Positions 1-5,070 of a stretch of 5,070 nt of DNA are shown here, piece after piece. The first letter of the stretch is position 1. Every line of letters begins with the position of its first letter. The translations under genes and the position numbers were made by a program. The notes below the pieces were generated by a model. It was given only the letters and a program-made list of their open reading frames with translations. It searched no databases and was not told the DNA's origin. This DNA comes from an uncultured Rhodopirellula sp. (GTDB taxonomy: Bacteria; Planctomycetota; Planctomycetia; Pirellulales; Pirellulaceae), in assembly GCA_913061385.1 (NCBI GenBank), contig CAJXTM010000389.1, forward strand, positions 1-5,070. Direction: 5' to 3'.

Positions 1-45
1 ACACGTAAGGAGTCGTCGGCAGCGTCAGATGTGTATAAGAGACAG
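1..45 (+). other. Illumina Nextera i5 adapter (artefact, left end)
   Basis: This is not genomic sequence. Bases 27-45 are the 19-bp Tn5 mosaic end (AGATGTGTATAAGAGACAG). Bases 13-26 are the Nextera Read 1 adapter part (TCGTCGGCAGCGTC). Bases 5-12 are the eight-base i5 index GTAAGGAG (index 505 of the Nextera set), and bases 1-4 are the end of the flow-cell primer (ACAC). The segment is an exact inverted copy of 5023-5067. Genomic sequence starts at 46 and this part should be trimmed before annotation. Confidence 0.98.
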
Positions 46-323
46 GTCTTAGGGTCGACCAATGCTTTAATGGTGCGGTCAAGCTCACCATCGCCATTAC
101 TATCAACTTTCAGATTCGCACCCGAAAATTCAAAAGCAAAGAGATCGCCGCCGCGATGAGAGATACGAATTCCTTCCTTCACCGGAAACCATTTCTCGCT
201 TGGCAACTTAAGAGACCAAGTCCGATAACTTCGATACTTAAGCCCGGTTGAATCCGATTCCTCTGCTCCGCAAACCGGCATAATTACCGCAGATGCGAGC
301 AGCACCATTAGCATACGTGACAT
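46..323 (-). CDS. Secreted protein with a DxNxDG loop, function unknown (3' end missing)
   Basis: I do not recognise the exact family. The gene starts at ATG 323, preceded by a GGAG Shine-Dalgarno six bases upstream, and runs off the insert at 46. It gives 92 complete genomic codons and part of a 93rd. The N-terminus is a Sec signal peptide: hydrophobic from about residue 5 to 17, ending CGA before EES, with likely cleavage after A20. The mature part contains a WFPVKEG...RGGDLFAFEF stretch, then VDSNGDGELD at residues 73-82. That is an EF-hand- or dockerin-like calcium loop (D74, N76, D78), but it lacks the acidic residue at loop position 12 (I85). This kind of exported protein is common in Planctomycetota, to my recollection. 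Reading past the insert would append the adapter peptide CLLYTSDAADDS, which is not part of the protein. The frame is also open upstream to about 602, with an ATG at 488, but the ribosome site and signal peptide favour 323. Confidence 0.72.
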
Positions 324-329
324 TGGACA

Positions 330-333
330 CTCC
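330..333 (-). promoter_or_regulatory. Shine-Dalgarno site for the 323 start
   Basis: On the minus strand GGAG is followed by TGTCCA and then ATG at 323. The six-base spacing is good, and the hydrophobic signal peptide begins directly downstream, so this site decides the start over the upstream in-frame ATG at 488. Confidence 0.6.
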
Positions 334-670
334 GTGAATTGTTGTGGTTCAGTGGAAATTCTAAGCGACCGGCCCCGCCCACGAAACGGTAAAGCACGCC
401 ATTTGAACCCATTGGGGTCAAAATCGACAACATTCGAGTCGGCAATACAGAATATAAGGCGATCTACTCCCCAGTTTGCAATTCCCATACACCCCACGCC
501 GGAACGCACAGACGTCTCACTGAAACAGATATTGAGCCAGATTTGCAAGAACTCGGCATGGTCACTCACACTCAAAAATGCAATGAAAGAACAGTTCCCA
601 AGTTACGCTGACGCTAGAGACTGATGCATCATTAGGGGGGGGCGTATTTTGGTTATCGTGCTTTTTTGGA

Positions 671-695
671 TAACGTCTACGTTACTCGTAGGTTA
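671..695. terminator. Hairpin downstream of the EF-hand/thioredoxin gene, possible terminator
   Basis: TAAC, a GT bulge, CTACG, a five-base loop TTACT, CGTAG and GTTA form a nine-pair interrupted stem. It lies about 72-96 bases after the stop of the minus-strand gene ending at 767. There is no T tract on the minus strand after it; the T run at 662-667 is on the plus strand. Intrinsic termination is therefore doubtful, and the hairpin could be chance. Confidence 0.22.
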
Positions 696-766
696 CGCGG
701 CCGACACCCTTTCGCCAGCGACAACCAAATTTGACTCGCTTGTCAGCCTGCGATTACATGCCCCGG

Positions 767-1396
767 TTACTCCGAAACATTCGCCGCGTCTGCAGCAAGC
801 TTGAACAATTCGATCATCTCTATGAATTTAGGCACATCGCCGCCACCAACTCGGCTCGTGACCGATTGGCCCGTCGATGAGAAACACACAAACGTCGGAT
901 AAGCACGAATACCATTCTCCGTCGCTAACTCCACGTTCACCTCTGAATCAATGTAGACGGGAACGACTCCTTTCAGGGCGGCCTTCACTTTTTCATCCGG
1001 GAACACTTGAGCGATCATCATCTTGCACGGTGCACACCATGATGCTGAAAACATAACGACCATAGGGCGTCCCGATTTATTCGCCTCAACACTGGCTTTT
1101 TCGAAATCAGTGAACCAATCCTCAGGAAGCGTGTGACTGGATCGCGCACGCATTGGCTGTGCAGTTTGGAAGACCGACTGATAGGCGGCGATCCGGCCCC
1201 CGAATTCATCGTCAGAAATCCGTCCATCGCCATTTCGGTCGACGACTTTTGCAAATTCATCAATCACTTCAGCGTCCACGTTAAGAATCCGGCGCTTTGA
1301 ATATTCGACGAATTCTTCGAGTGTCCGGTCTGCCGCCAAACCCGTTGTCACCACCAAAGCAACGCCAACGACAATAGAACTCAGTACTCGGTTCAT
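767..1396 (-). CDS. Exported EF-hand / thioredoxin-fold protein
   Basis: A 209-residue protein probably acting outside the cytoplasm as a thiol-disulfide oxidoreductase. Residues 1-22 are a Sec signal peptide (MNRVLSS, then a hydrophobic core, ending GLAA). Residues 53-64 are a textbook EF-hand loop, DRNGDGRISDDE, with Ca2+ ligands at D53, N55, D57 and the E64 bidentate position. From about residue 92 to 200 is a thioredoxin fold: the redox motif WCAPC with C121 and C124, and the usual cis-proline in AYPTF (P167). The spacing (DWFTDFEKA...RPMVVMFSASWCAPC) is like the thioredoxin_7/DsbD C-terminal type. The frame is open upstream to ATG 1525, but the added 43 residues look non-coding and would bury the signal peptide, so ATG 1396 is chosen. 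No good Shine-Dalgarno is visible. It could be a reductase for cytochrome maturation or oxidative protection; substrate unknown. It stands alone, 443 bp from the next gene on its strand. Confidence 0.85.
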   Translation of the reverse strand: MNRVLSSIVVGVALVVTTGLAADRTLEEFVEYSKRRILNVDAEVIDEFAKVVDRNGDGRISDDEFGGRIAAYQSVFQTAQPMRARSSHTLPEDWFTDFEKASVEANKSGRPMVVMFSASWCAPCKMMIAQVFPDEKVKAALKGVVPVYIDSEVNVELATENGIRAYPTFVCFSSTGQSVTSRVGGGDVPKFIEMIELFKLAADAANVSE

Positions 1397-1921
1397 GATA
1401 CTACTTTGCGCAAAAAATAAGACTTGAGTGTGTTGAGCAGCATAACCAATTTTCGAAACCTCGTGTCTCTGTAGACATAGGACACAAATCCAAGTCGCCG
1501 CTTGCACCCTAATACGATCATCCATAACAGCCCCAAAATCGAACTGAACCTCAACAACAGTCGGCAGCCAAAATGTCTACACCAACGATCGCATCAACCA
1601 ACCCGCAAGAACCAACAACGACAGGATTGTGGATCTTGAGGCGAAAAAAGCGGTTCAATCGACCACAGCATCCAGAATCTATGTCGACAGGATTGTACGA
1701 GGAGTAGTGGCTACGACGACGCGTTGCCTGTACTTTCCCGCTGAAAAACGGAATGTTCCATCCACCTGACTCTCGTCAGAATACGCTGGCAAGCAACGAA
1801 ATAATGACTGACCAATATGATAATCGATGGCGGGAAAACTCTGAGCGATGTTCCTCGCTCTACCCCACCCTCCGATGAACGGCTTATTCATCGATTCCGC
1901 TCCAAATTCCAATTGCCAACA
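1397..1921. other. Divergent intergenic region, 525 bp
   Basis: This separates the minus-strand EF-hand/thioredoxin gene from the plus-strand zinc-ribbon gene and should carry both promoters, though I see no convincing -35/-10 pair. It contains a perfect palindrome TTTGCGCAAA at 1405-1414, nine bases before the ATG at 1396, and a 12-bp exact direct repeat (1619-1630 and 1685-1696). A 44-codon plus-strand frame at 1573-1707 has no ribosome site and no recognisable family. The last 105 bases (1817-1921) are open in frame with the zinc-ribbon gene and may belong to it if the earlier ATG is used. Confidence 0.5.
1619..1696. repeat. 12-bp direct repeat pair
   Basis: CGACAGGATTGT occurs exactly at 1619-1630 and at 1685-1696, 66 bp apart, in the gap between two divergent genes. 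Flanking bases differ on both sides. It could be a paired regulator site, the trace of an old duplication, or chance. Confidence 0.45.
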
Positions 1922-2350
1922 ATGGAAAACTCACACACCTCAACCCAACCCCCTCCAATCGAAAAGACCTTTGAGCTCGGTGGCGCAAGCCAGCTCAGAA
2001 AAGCCGAAATTGAATGTCCGGCGTGTCGCACTGATATGGTTGTTTGTGAAATCGGCATGAACGAATTCGCCGGCTGCCCCGCATGCAAGGGCATGCTTTT
2101 TCAACAACCGGTGTTTGCCAAAGTAAGCAAACACCTGCGGAATCAGGCAGATCTCCCAGAGGAAATACCACCGCTGATGGACCACGCCCGACTGAAGGCC
2201 AAGCGTATGTGTCACAGCTGTGGTGCACGTCTGCAAACACATTCTTTTTGTGGCCCCGGTAAAGCTGTGATTGACACTTGTTTTCGCTGCGGCGTCATTT
2301 TCCTGAACGCGGGAGAATTAACAAAGCTTGTGCGTGCACCAGGCAAATAA
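1922..2350 (+). CDS. Tandem zinc-ribbon (zf-TFIIB-like) protein
   Basis: A small (142-residue) soluble protein with two zinc ribbons. The first has CPAC at residues 32-35 and CPAC at 52-55. The second has CHSC at 97-100 and CFRC at 120-123, followed by GVIFLNAGELTKL. The second matches the C-terminal signature of the bacterial zf-TFIIB family (CPxCGGxWLDxGELxxL), with the usual W replaced by F and D by N. The family binds Zn2+ through the four cysteines; its role is unknown, despite the name borrowed from the eukaryotic transcription factor. No membrane segment or signal peptide is seen. The frame is open back to ATG 1817, which would add 35 residues; neither start has a clear Shine-Dalgarno. 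I chose 1922 because the residues before it show no family features. Its 3' end faces the truncated haemoglobin gene 55 bp away. It could instead be a nucleic-acid-binding or metal-sensing protein. Confidence 0.78.
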   Translation: MENSHTSTQPPPIEKTFELGGASQLRKAEIECPACRTDMVVCEIGMNEFAGCPACKGMLFQQPVFAKVSKHLRNQADLPEEIPPLMDHARLKAKRMCHSCGARLQTHSFCGPGKAVIDTCFRCGVIFLNAGELTKLVRAPGK

Positions 2351-2405
2351 ATCATTTCCGGCGACAGCTCAGCCAAGTTCCCCAACACCCTGGTCGTGCC
2401 ACAGC

Positions 2406-2792
2406 CTAGAGATCACGGTTTCGCATATGGTCAGCAGTCCGCTTAAAATAGGTTAGTAACGACAGACGCAGCGACTCAGGCGACACCAGCTCATGCAGTG
2501 CTTTCTCCATGCACAACACCCATTGGTCACGTTCGCTTACGCCAATGGGAAACGGCAAATGCCGCGCACGCAACCGGGGATGACCATGCTCATTGACATA
2601 AAGCGGCGGCCCGCCGAGAAAACCGCTCAGAAACATAAACAGTTTGTTTGCGGAATCACTCAAATCCGGCGGATGTAATTGGCGAATACCCTTCGCCTCG
2701 GGCAGTTCATTCATCAATTCATAGAACCGATTTACCAACGCACGTAACCCGGTAGCACCGCCTAGCTGGTCGTAGAGCGTCTCTTTATCCAT
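2406..2792 (-). CDS. Group II truncated haemoglobin (2-on-2 globin)
   Basis: A 128-residue cytoplasmic haem protein expected to bind O2 or NO. In this family proposed roles are oxygen delivery, NO detoxification or peroxide handling. The N-terminus LYDQLGGATGLRALVNRFYELM carries the family start, with the B10 tyrosine at Y24. The centre, FLSGFLGGPPLYVNEHGHPRLRARHLPFPIG, carries the proximal F8 histidine at H78. The G8 tryptophan that marks group II is W91 in RDQWVLCM. Length and motif order are normal, so the gene looks intact. ATG 2792 fits the usual family start; only a weak GGGAA lies just upstream. It is convergent with the zinc-ribbon gene and divergent from the SMP-30-like gene, so it probably has its own promoter in 2793-3016. 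The assignment is firm; the physiological role is not shown by context. Confidence 0.93.
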   Translation of the reverse strand: MDKETLYDQLGGATGLRALVNRFYELMNELPEAKGIRQLHPPDLSDSANKLFMFLSGFLGGPPLYVNEHGHPRLRARHLPFPIGVSERDQWVLCMEKALHELVSPESLRLSLLTYFKRTADHMRNRDL

Positions 2793-2918
2793 TTCCCGAC
2801 CCGCCAGCCTATTCGTGAGTGTTGTCCCTGTTCAGCAGAAACAGTTCCATGAGTTCCCACACTGATCCACTAACATAGAATATGCATGGCCAGTCCGAAA
2901 CTGCAACGATCATCGAAA

Positions 2919-2972
2919 ACAAACACTGCGATGTCCTAGTAAGCTGTGATTTATTAGTACACTGTGAATCCG
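2919..2972. repeat. Three imperfect 18-bp units
   Basis: Three units (2919-2936, 2937-2954, 2955-2972) each carry CTGCGAT, CTGTGAT or CTGTGAA at the same offset. Units two and three share 12 of their first 15 bases (TAGTA..CTGTGA.T); the first unit is more divergent. In the open frame this reads as hexapeptides with a cysteine every six residues (HCDVLV, SCDLLV, HCESAE). The position upstream of a gene start would suit tandem regulator sites, but the match is loose. Confidence 0.35.
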
Positions 2973-2997
2973 CAGAAACCAAAACTCAGACCAGTAC

Positions 2998-3002
2998 AGG
3001 GG
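2998..3002 (+). promoter_or_regulatory. Possible Shine-Dalgarno for the SMP-30-like gene
   Basis: AGGGG lies eight bases before GTG 3011 and fourteen before ATG 3017. The spacing favours GTG as the true start, adding only two residues before the ATG. Neither choice alters the signal peptide. Confidence 0.35.
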
Positions 3003-3016
3003 CGTCCATCGTGCCG

Positions 3017-4006
3017 ATGATTACCAATCGTTCTGTCCGTGTTGCATTAATGGTGGCAACCTTCGGTGGCATAAAACCTGCAACCGCTGACGAGCCTGTA
3101 TTTACGACCGCACCACAACTTGTGCTCGAATCTGGTGCTGGCGAAGGCCCAGTGTGGCACCCAGAGCTGGGTCTTTTGACCAGCGGTGATGGAAACATCA
3201 ATCGACTGAATCTAAAAGGCGAGACATCTGTCTTCCGATCCGAAGCAGGCTCAAATGGCCTGTTATTTGACCGAGGCGGGCGTCTGATTGTGTGTGAAAA
3301 CCGCAAACGGCGTATCACACGGACCAATGCGGACGGGACCGTTACGATCCTCGCCCGAACCTATGACGGTCAAAAATTCAACCAACCCAATGATCTGACG
3401 ATAGATTCCCAAAATCGACTCTATTTTTCGGACCCGCAATACGGTGACCGATCAAACATGGAAATGCTTGATAAGAACGGCACGCACATCGAAGGCGTCT
3501 ATCGCATCGATCCCGATGGAACGGTCACCCGAATCATCACGCACGAGGTTGACCGTCCCAATGGTTTGGTCATCACCCCCGATGATCGATACCTGTTCGT
3601 TGCGGACAACAACAATGGGGTTGGCGGCAACCGCAAATTATGGCGTTTTGACCTGAATTCTGATGGAACTGTGAATCCGAGGTCCAGGACACTGATTCAT
3701 GATTGGGGAACCACACGAGGCCCCGACGGGATGAAATTAGATCAATTGGGACGCTTGTATGTTGCTGCAGGCTTGAACCGTCCCCACCTGCCGCAGGAAA
3801 CCGCCACAGAACCCACCGCTGGGATCTATGTCTTCGATACCGATGGAAAGCTGCTGACCTTCACACCGATCACGAGAGATGAAACAACCAACTGTGCGTT
3901 CGGTGGCGAAGACGGCAAGACCCTGTTTGTGACCGCCGGTGGGACTCTTTGGAAAATCAGAACGAGCGTTCCCGGAGTTCGCATGACAGGAACCCTTAAA
4001 CCGTGA
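3017..4006 (+). CDS. Secreted SMP-30/gluconolactonase-like beta-propeller
   Basis: A 329-residue exported protein of the SMP-30/gluconolactonase/LRE family: six-bladed beta-propellers with one divalent metal that hydrolyse sugar lactones or related esters. Residues 1-24 form a Sec signal peptide (MITNRSVR, hydrophobic core, ATA before DEP). Putative metal and substrate residues are in place: E43 in GEGPVW, N125 in FNQPNDL, N182 in RPNGL and D237 in GPDGM. The SDPQYG motif after the second of these matches bacterial gluconolactonase-type members. Repeated blade signatures are visible (NGLLFDRGGRLIVCEN, DLTIDSQNRLYFSDP, GLVITPDDRYLFVAD, GMKLDQLGRLYVAAG). Length is normal for a secreted member. 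I chose ATG 3017; GTG 3011 is equally possible, and the longer frame from 2882 is unlikely because the signal peptide would be internal. Substrate cannot be told from the sequence; lactonase or sugar-acid metabolism in the periplasm is an inference. A hairpin follows the stop. Confidence 0.88.
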   Translation: MITNRSVRVALMVATFGGIKPATADEPVFTTAPQLVLESGAGEGPVWHPELGLLTSGDGNINRLNLKGETSVFRSEAGSNGLLFDRGGRLIVCENRKRRITRTNADGTVTILARTYDGQKFNQPNDLTIDSQNRLYFSDPQYGDRSNMEMLDKNGTHIEGVYRIDPDGTVTRIITHEVDRPNGLVITPDDRYLFVADNNNGVGGNRKLWRFDLNSDGTVNPRSRTLIHDWGTTRGPDGMKLDQLGRLYVAAGLNRPHLPQETATEPTAGIYVFDTDGKLLTFTPITRDETTNCAFGGEDGKTLFVTAGGTLWKIRTSVPGVRMTGTLKP

Positions 4007-4019
4007 ACCATCCCCCACA

Positions 4020-4054
4020 CGAAGGGCTCGTTTCCTCTCGCTGAAACGCCCTCG
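4020..4054 (+). terminator. Hairpin after the SMP-30-like gene, possible terminator
   Basis: Starting 14 bases after the stop at 4006: CGA, bulged A, GGG, bulged CT, CGTTTC, an eight-base loop, then GAAACG, CCC and TCG. This gives a 12-pair stem with two bulges on the 5' arm. No T run follows, so it is not a classical intrinsic terminator. A second, looser pairing (GAACCC near 4063 with GGGTTC near 4099) lies further down. Confidence 0.4.
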
Positions 4055-4169
4055 ATTAACTGGAACCCTCGCGAGCCCCAAAGGAAAAATCTGAGGGGGT
4101 TCGCAGAAACACCCGGAACAGAGACACTACGCCAGCAACGCATCACATTCACCATCTAATGTAGACACC

Positions 4170-5022
4170 ATGGCTATCCAATGGTTCCCCGGGCACATGC
4201 ATAAAGCCCGGCTCGAAATGCAGGCCGCACTCCCCAAGGTCGACGTCTTGATCGAGGTCCTTGATGCCCGCATACCTTATTCCAGCGAAAACCCGATGCT
4301 GGAGGAATTGCGAGGCACTACACCTTGCTTGAAGGTTTTAGCCAAAAGTGACCTGGCCGACGAAACCCGCACAACCGAGTGGGTAGAATTCCTAAATCAA
4401 TTAGAGAACGTGCGTGCCAGGGCAGTCACGACCGAAGACATTCCCACGATCAGACGGCTCAAGAACACCGCGGCTCGCATGGTTCCCCATCGCGAAGGCC
4501 GCACCGTCACCGTGATGGTCGCAGGAATCCCAAACGTAGGGAAATCAACTCTCATCAACGTCTTGGCCGGTCGCAAAATCGCAAAGACCGGAAACACGCC
4601 AGCCGTCACTAAACAGCAACAACGCGTGCCTATCGGGGATAGCGTCACACTGCTGGACACACCCGGTGTGATGTGGCCAAATGTCGAAAATCACAACAGC
4701 GGCTATCGGCTGGCGATTTTGGGCTCGATTAAAGAAACCGCCATGGACTACGCGGATATCGGTTTCTTTGCAGCCAAGTGTATGACGCAAGACTTCCCGG
4801 AAAGAATCAAGGAGCGTTACCAAATCAATGAGCTTCCTGAATCCGAACTGGAACTTATCGAGGCAATCGGGCGAAAACGCGGATGCTTAGGCAAGAGCAA
4901 TACGGTTGATCTGGACCGGGCGTCGCGAATCTTGGTCACCGAACTGCGTTCAGGAGGATTGGGGCGACTCACCTTGGAAACTCCTGACTCGATGAAACAC
5001 GAAAAGACGCGAACTGCAATTG
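4170..5022 (+). CDS. ylqF: Ribosome-assembly GTPase YlqF/RbgA, 3' end missing
   Basis: A circularly permuted GTPase (motif order G4-G5-G1-G2-G3) that in Bacillus subtilis (RbgA) drives late 50S subunit assembly. The N-terminus IQWFPGHMHKA includes H9, equivalent to the catalytic histidine of RbgA. The G4 position reads AKSD at residues 58-61, where NKxD is expected. G5 is around residue 86 (AVTT). The P-loop is GIPNVGKST (119-127), G2 is in NTPAVTK (142-148), and G3 is DTPG (163-166). The C-terminal helical RNA-binding domain follows, with RKRGCL at 235-240 and GRLTLE at 265-270. There are 284 genomic codons, so the core family length (B. subtilis about 282) is covered, but a tail may be lost. 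The last 15 residues of the open frame, AVSYTHLTLPTTPYV, and its TAG stop come from adapter, apart from one base. Start ATG 4170 matches the family N-terminus; no Shine-Dalgarno is seen. Essentiality here is unknown. Confidence 0.94.
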
Positions 5023-5070
5023 CTGTCTCTTATACACATCTGACGCTGCCGACGACTCCTTACGTGTAGA
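5023..5070 (-). other. Illumina Nextera i5 adapter (artefact, right end)
   Basis: This is the reverse complement of the left adapter: mosaic end 5023-5041, Read 1 adapter part 5042-5055, index 5056-5063 (reads GTAAGGAG on the minus strand), and primer remnant TCTACAC at 5064-5070. It is three bases longer than the left copy. It supplies a false stop codon (TAG, 5067-5069) to the GTPase frame. Genomic sequence ends at about 5022. Confidence 0.98.

Larger units (their letters stand above)
324..766. other. Gap of 443 bp without a convincing gene
   Basis: This lies between two minus-strand genes and should hold the promoter of the 323 gene, but I cannot pick a clear -35/-10 pair. It contains a run of eight G at 635-642, a ten-base palindrome TGATGCATCA at 622-631, and a hairpin at 671-695. 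A plus-strand GTG frame at 334-624 has random-looking composition. A small plus-strand frame with a TTG start at 649 begins with a hydrophobic, signal-like stretch and runs to 804, into the end of the next gene. Neither frame is supported well enough to call as a gene. Confidence 0.5.
2793..3016. promoter_or_regulatory. Divergent control region between globin and SMP-30-like genes
   Basis: This 224-bp stretch must hold both promoters, since the two genes point away from each other. The most regular structure is a set of three CTGYGAW words at 2926, 2944 and 2962, exactly 18 bp apart. An AGGGG at 2998-3002 may serve the downstream gene. I cannot place a convincing -35/-10 pair. The region is also open in frame with the downstream gene from ATG 2882, but that extension would put about 45 residues before a clear signal peptide. 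Confidence 0.4.

Noticed and set aside
334..624. Plus-strand 96-codon frame starting at GTG
   Set aside because: Composition looks random, there is no ribosome site or recognisable domain, and it overlaps the upstream region of the minus-strand secreted-protein gene.
1397..1525. Longer start (ATG 1525) for the EF-hand/thioredoxin gene
   Set aside because: It would add 43 residues with no family features in front of a clear signal peptide.
1573..1707. 44-codon plus-strand frame (MSTPTIAST...)
   Set aside because: No Shine-Dalgarno, no hydrophobic segment or domain, and a length expected by chance. Its TGLW/TGLY echo is explained by the 12-bp repeat.
2351..2405. Bidirectional terminator between the convergent zinc-ribbon and globin genes
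   Set aside because: Only a weak GGCGAC / GTCGTGCC pairing with a loop of about 30 bases and no T tract on either strand.
2919..2972. CRISPR-like array
   Set aside because: Three loose 18-bp units without spacers, too short and too divergent; no cas genes.
2882..3016. Longer start (ATG 2882) for the SMP-30-like gene
   Set aside because: No ribosome site at 2882, and about 45 unmatched residues would precede the signal peptide.
3737..4155. Minus-strand frames opposite the SMP-30-like gene and its downstream gap
   Set aside because: They are antisense shadows of a well-supported gene and have no domain features.
1..5070. Composite transposon with 45-bp terminal inverted repeats and Tn5-like ends
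   Set aside because: The ends include the commercial Nextera read-primer sequence and an index barcode, there is no transposase or resistance gene inside, and no 9-bp target duplication. It is library adapter.

Overview
The window is an assembled contig of about 5 kb, not a complete replicon or element. It is capped at both ends by the same Illumina Nextera i5 adapter (1-45 and 5023-5070, in inverted orientation, index GTAAGGAG). Only 46-5022 is biological sequence. The two genes that reach the ends are cut off and read through into adapter, which creates false tails. The 45-bp exact inverted repeat at the ends can be mistaken for transposon termini, but no 9-bp target duplication and no transposase are present.

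The organism is a bacterium of roughly balanced base composition, probably from an environmental sample. A secreted thioredoxin-fold protein fused to a canonical EF-hand, a secreted SMP-30/gluconolactonase-like protein, and another secreted protein with a DxNxDG loop together suggest Planctomycetota (for example Pirellulaceae-like bacteria). This is an inference from gene content. The truncated globin and the YlqF-type GTPase also resemble proteobacterial versions, so the phylum is not proven.

Layout, left to right. A 5'-complete, 3'-missing gene for a small secreted protein lies on the minus strand (46-323). A 443-bp gap follows, with no convincing gene. Next is a minus-strand gene for an exported EF-hand/thioredoxin protein (767-1396). 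A divergent gap of about 525 bp holds a 12-bp direct repeat. A plus-strand gene encodes a protein with two zinc ribbons of the zf-TFIIB type (1922-2350), and it converges on a minus-strand group II truncated haemoglobin gene (2406-2792). Across a short divergent control region lies a plus-strand secreted SMP-30-like beta-propeller gene (3017-4006), followed by a hairpin. Last is a plus-strand gene for a circularly permuted ribosome-assembly GTPase of the YlqF/RbgA family (4170-5022), truncated by the contig end.

The genes do not form an obvious operon or pathway. Strands alternate, gaps are mostly long, and the functions are unrelated: envelope redox, oxygen or NO binding, lactonase-like hydrolysis and 50S assembly. 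This looks like ordinary chromosome. I found no CRISPR array, defence island, real mobile element, rRNA or tRNA. The most practically important observation is the adapter contamination and the protein tails it creates. The most interesting biology is modest: the EF-hand/thioredoxin fusion, the tandem zinc-ribbon protein, and a GTPase whose guanine-specificity motif reads AKSD instead of NKxD.
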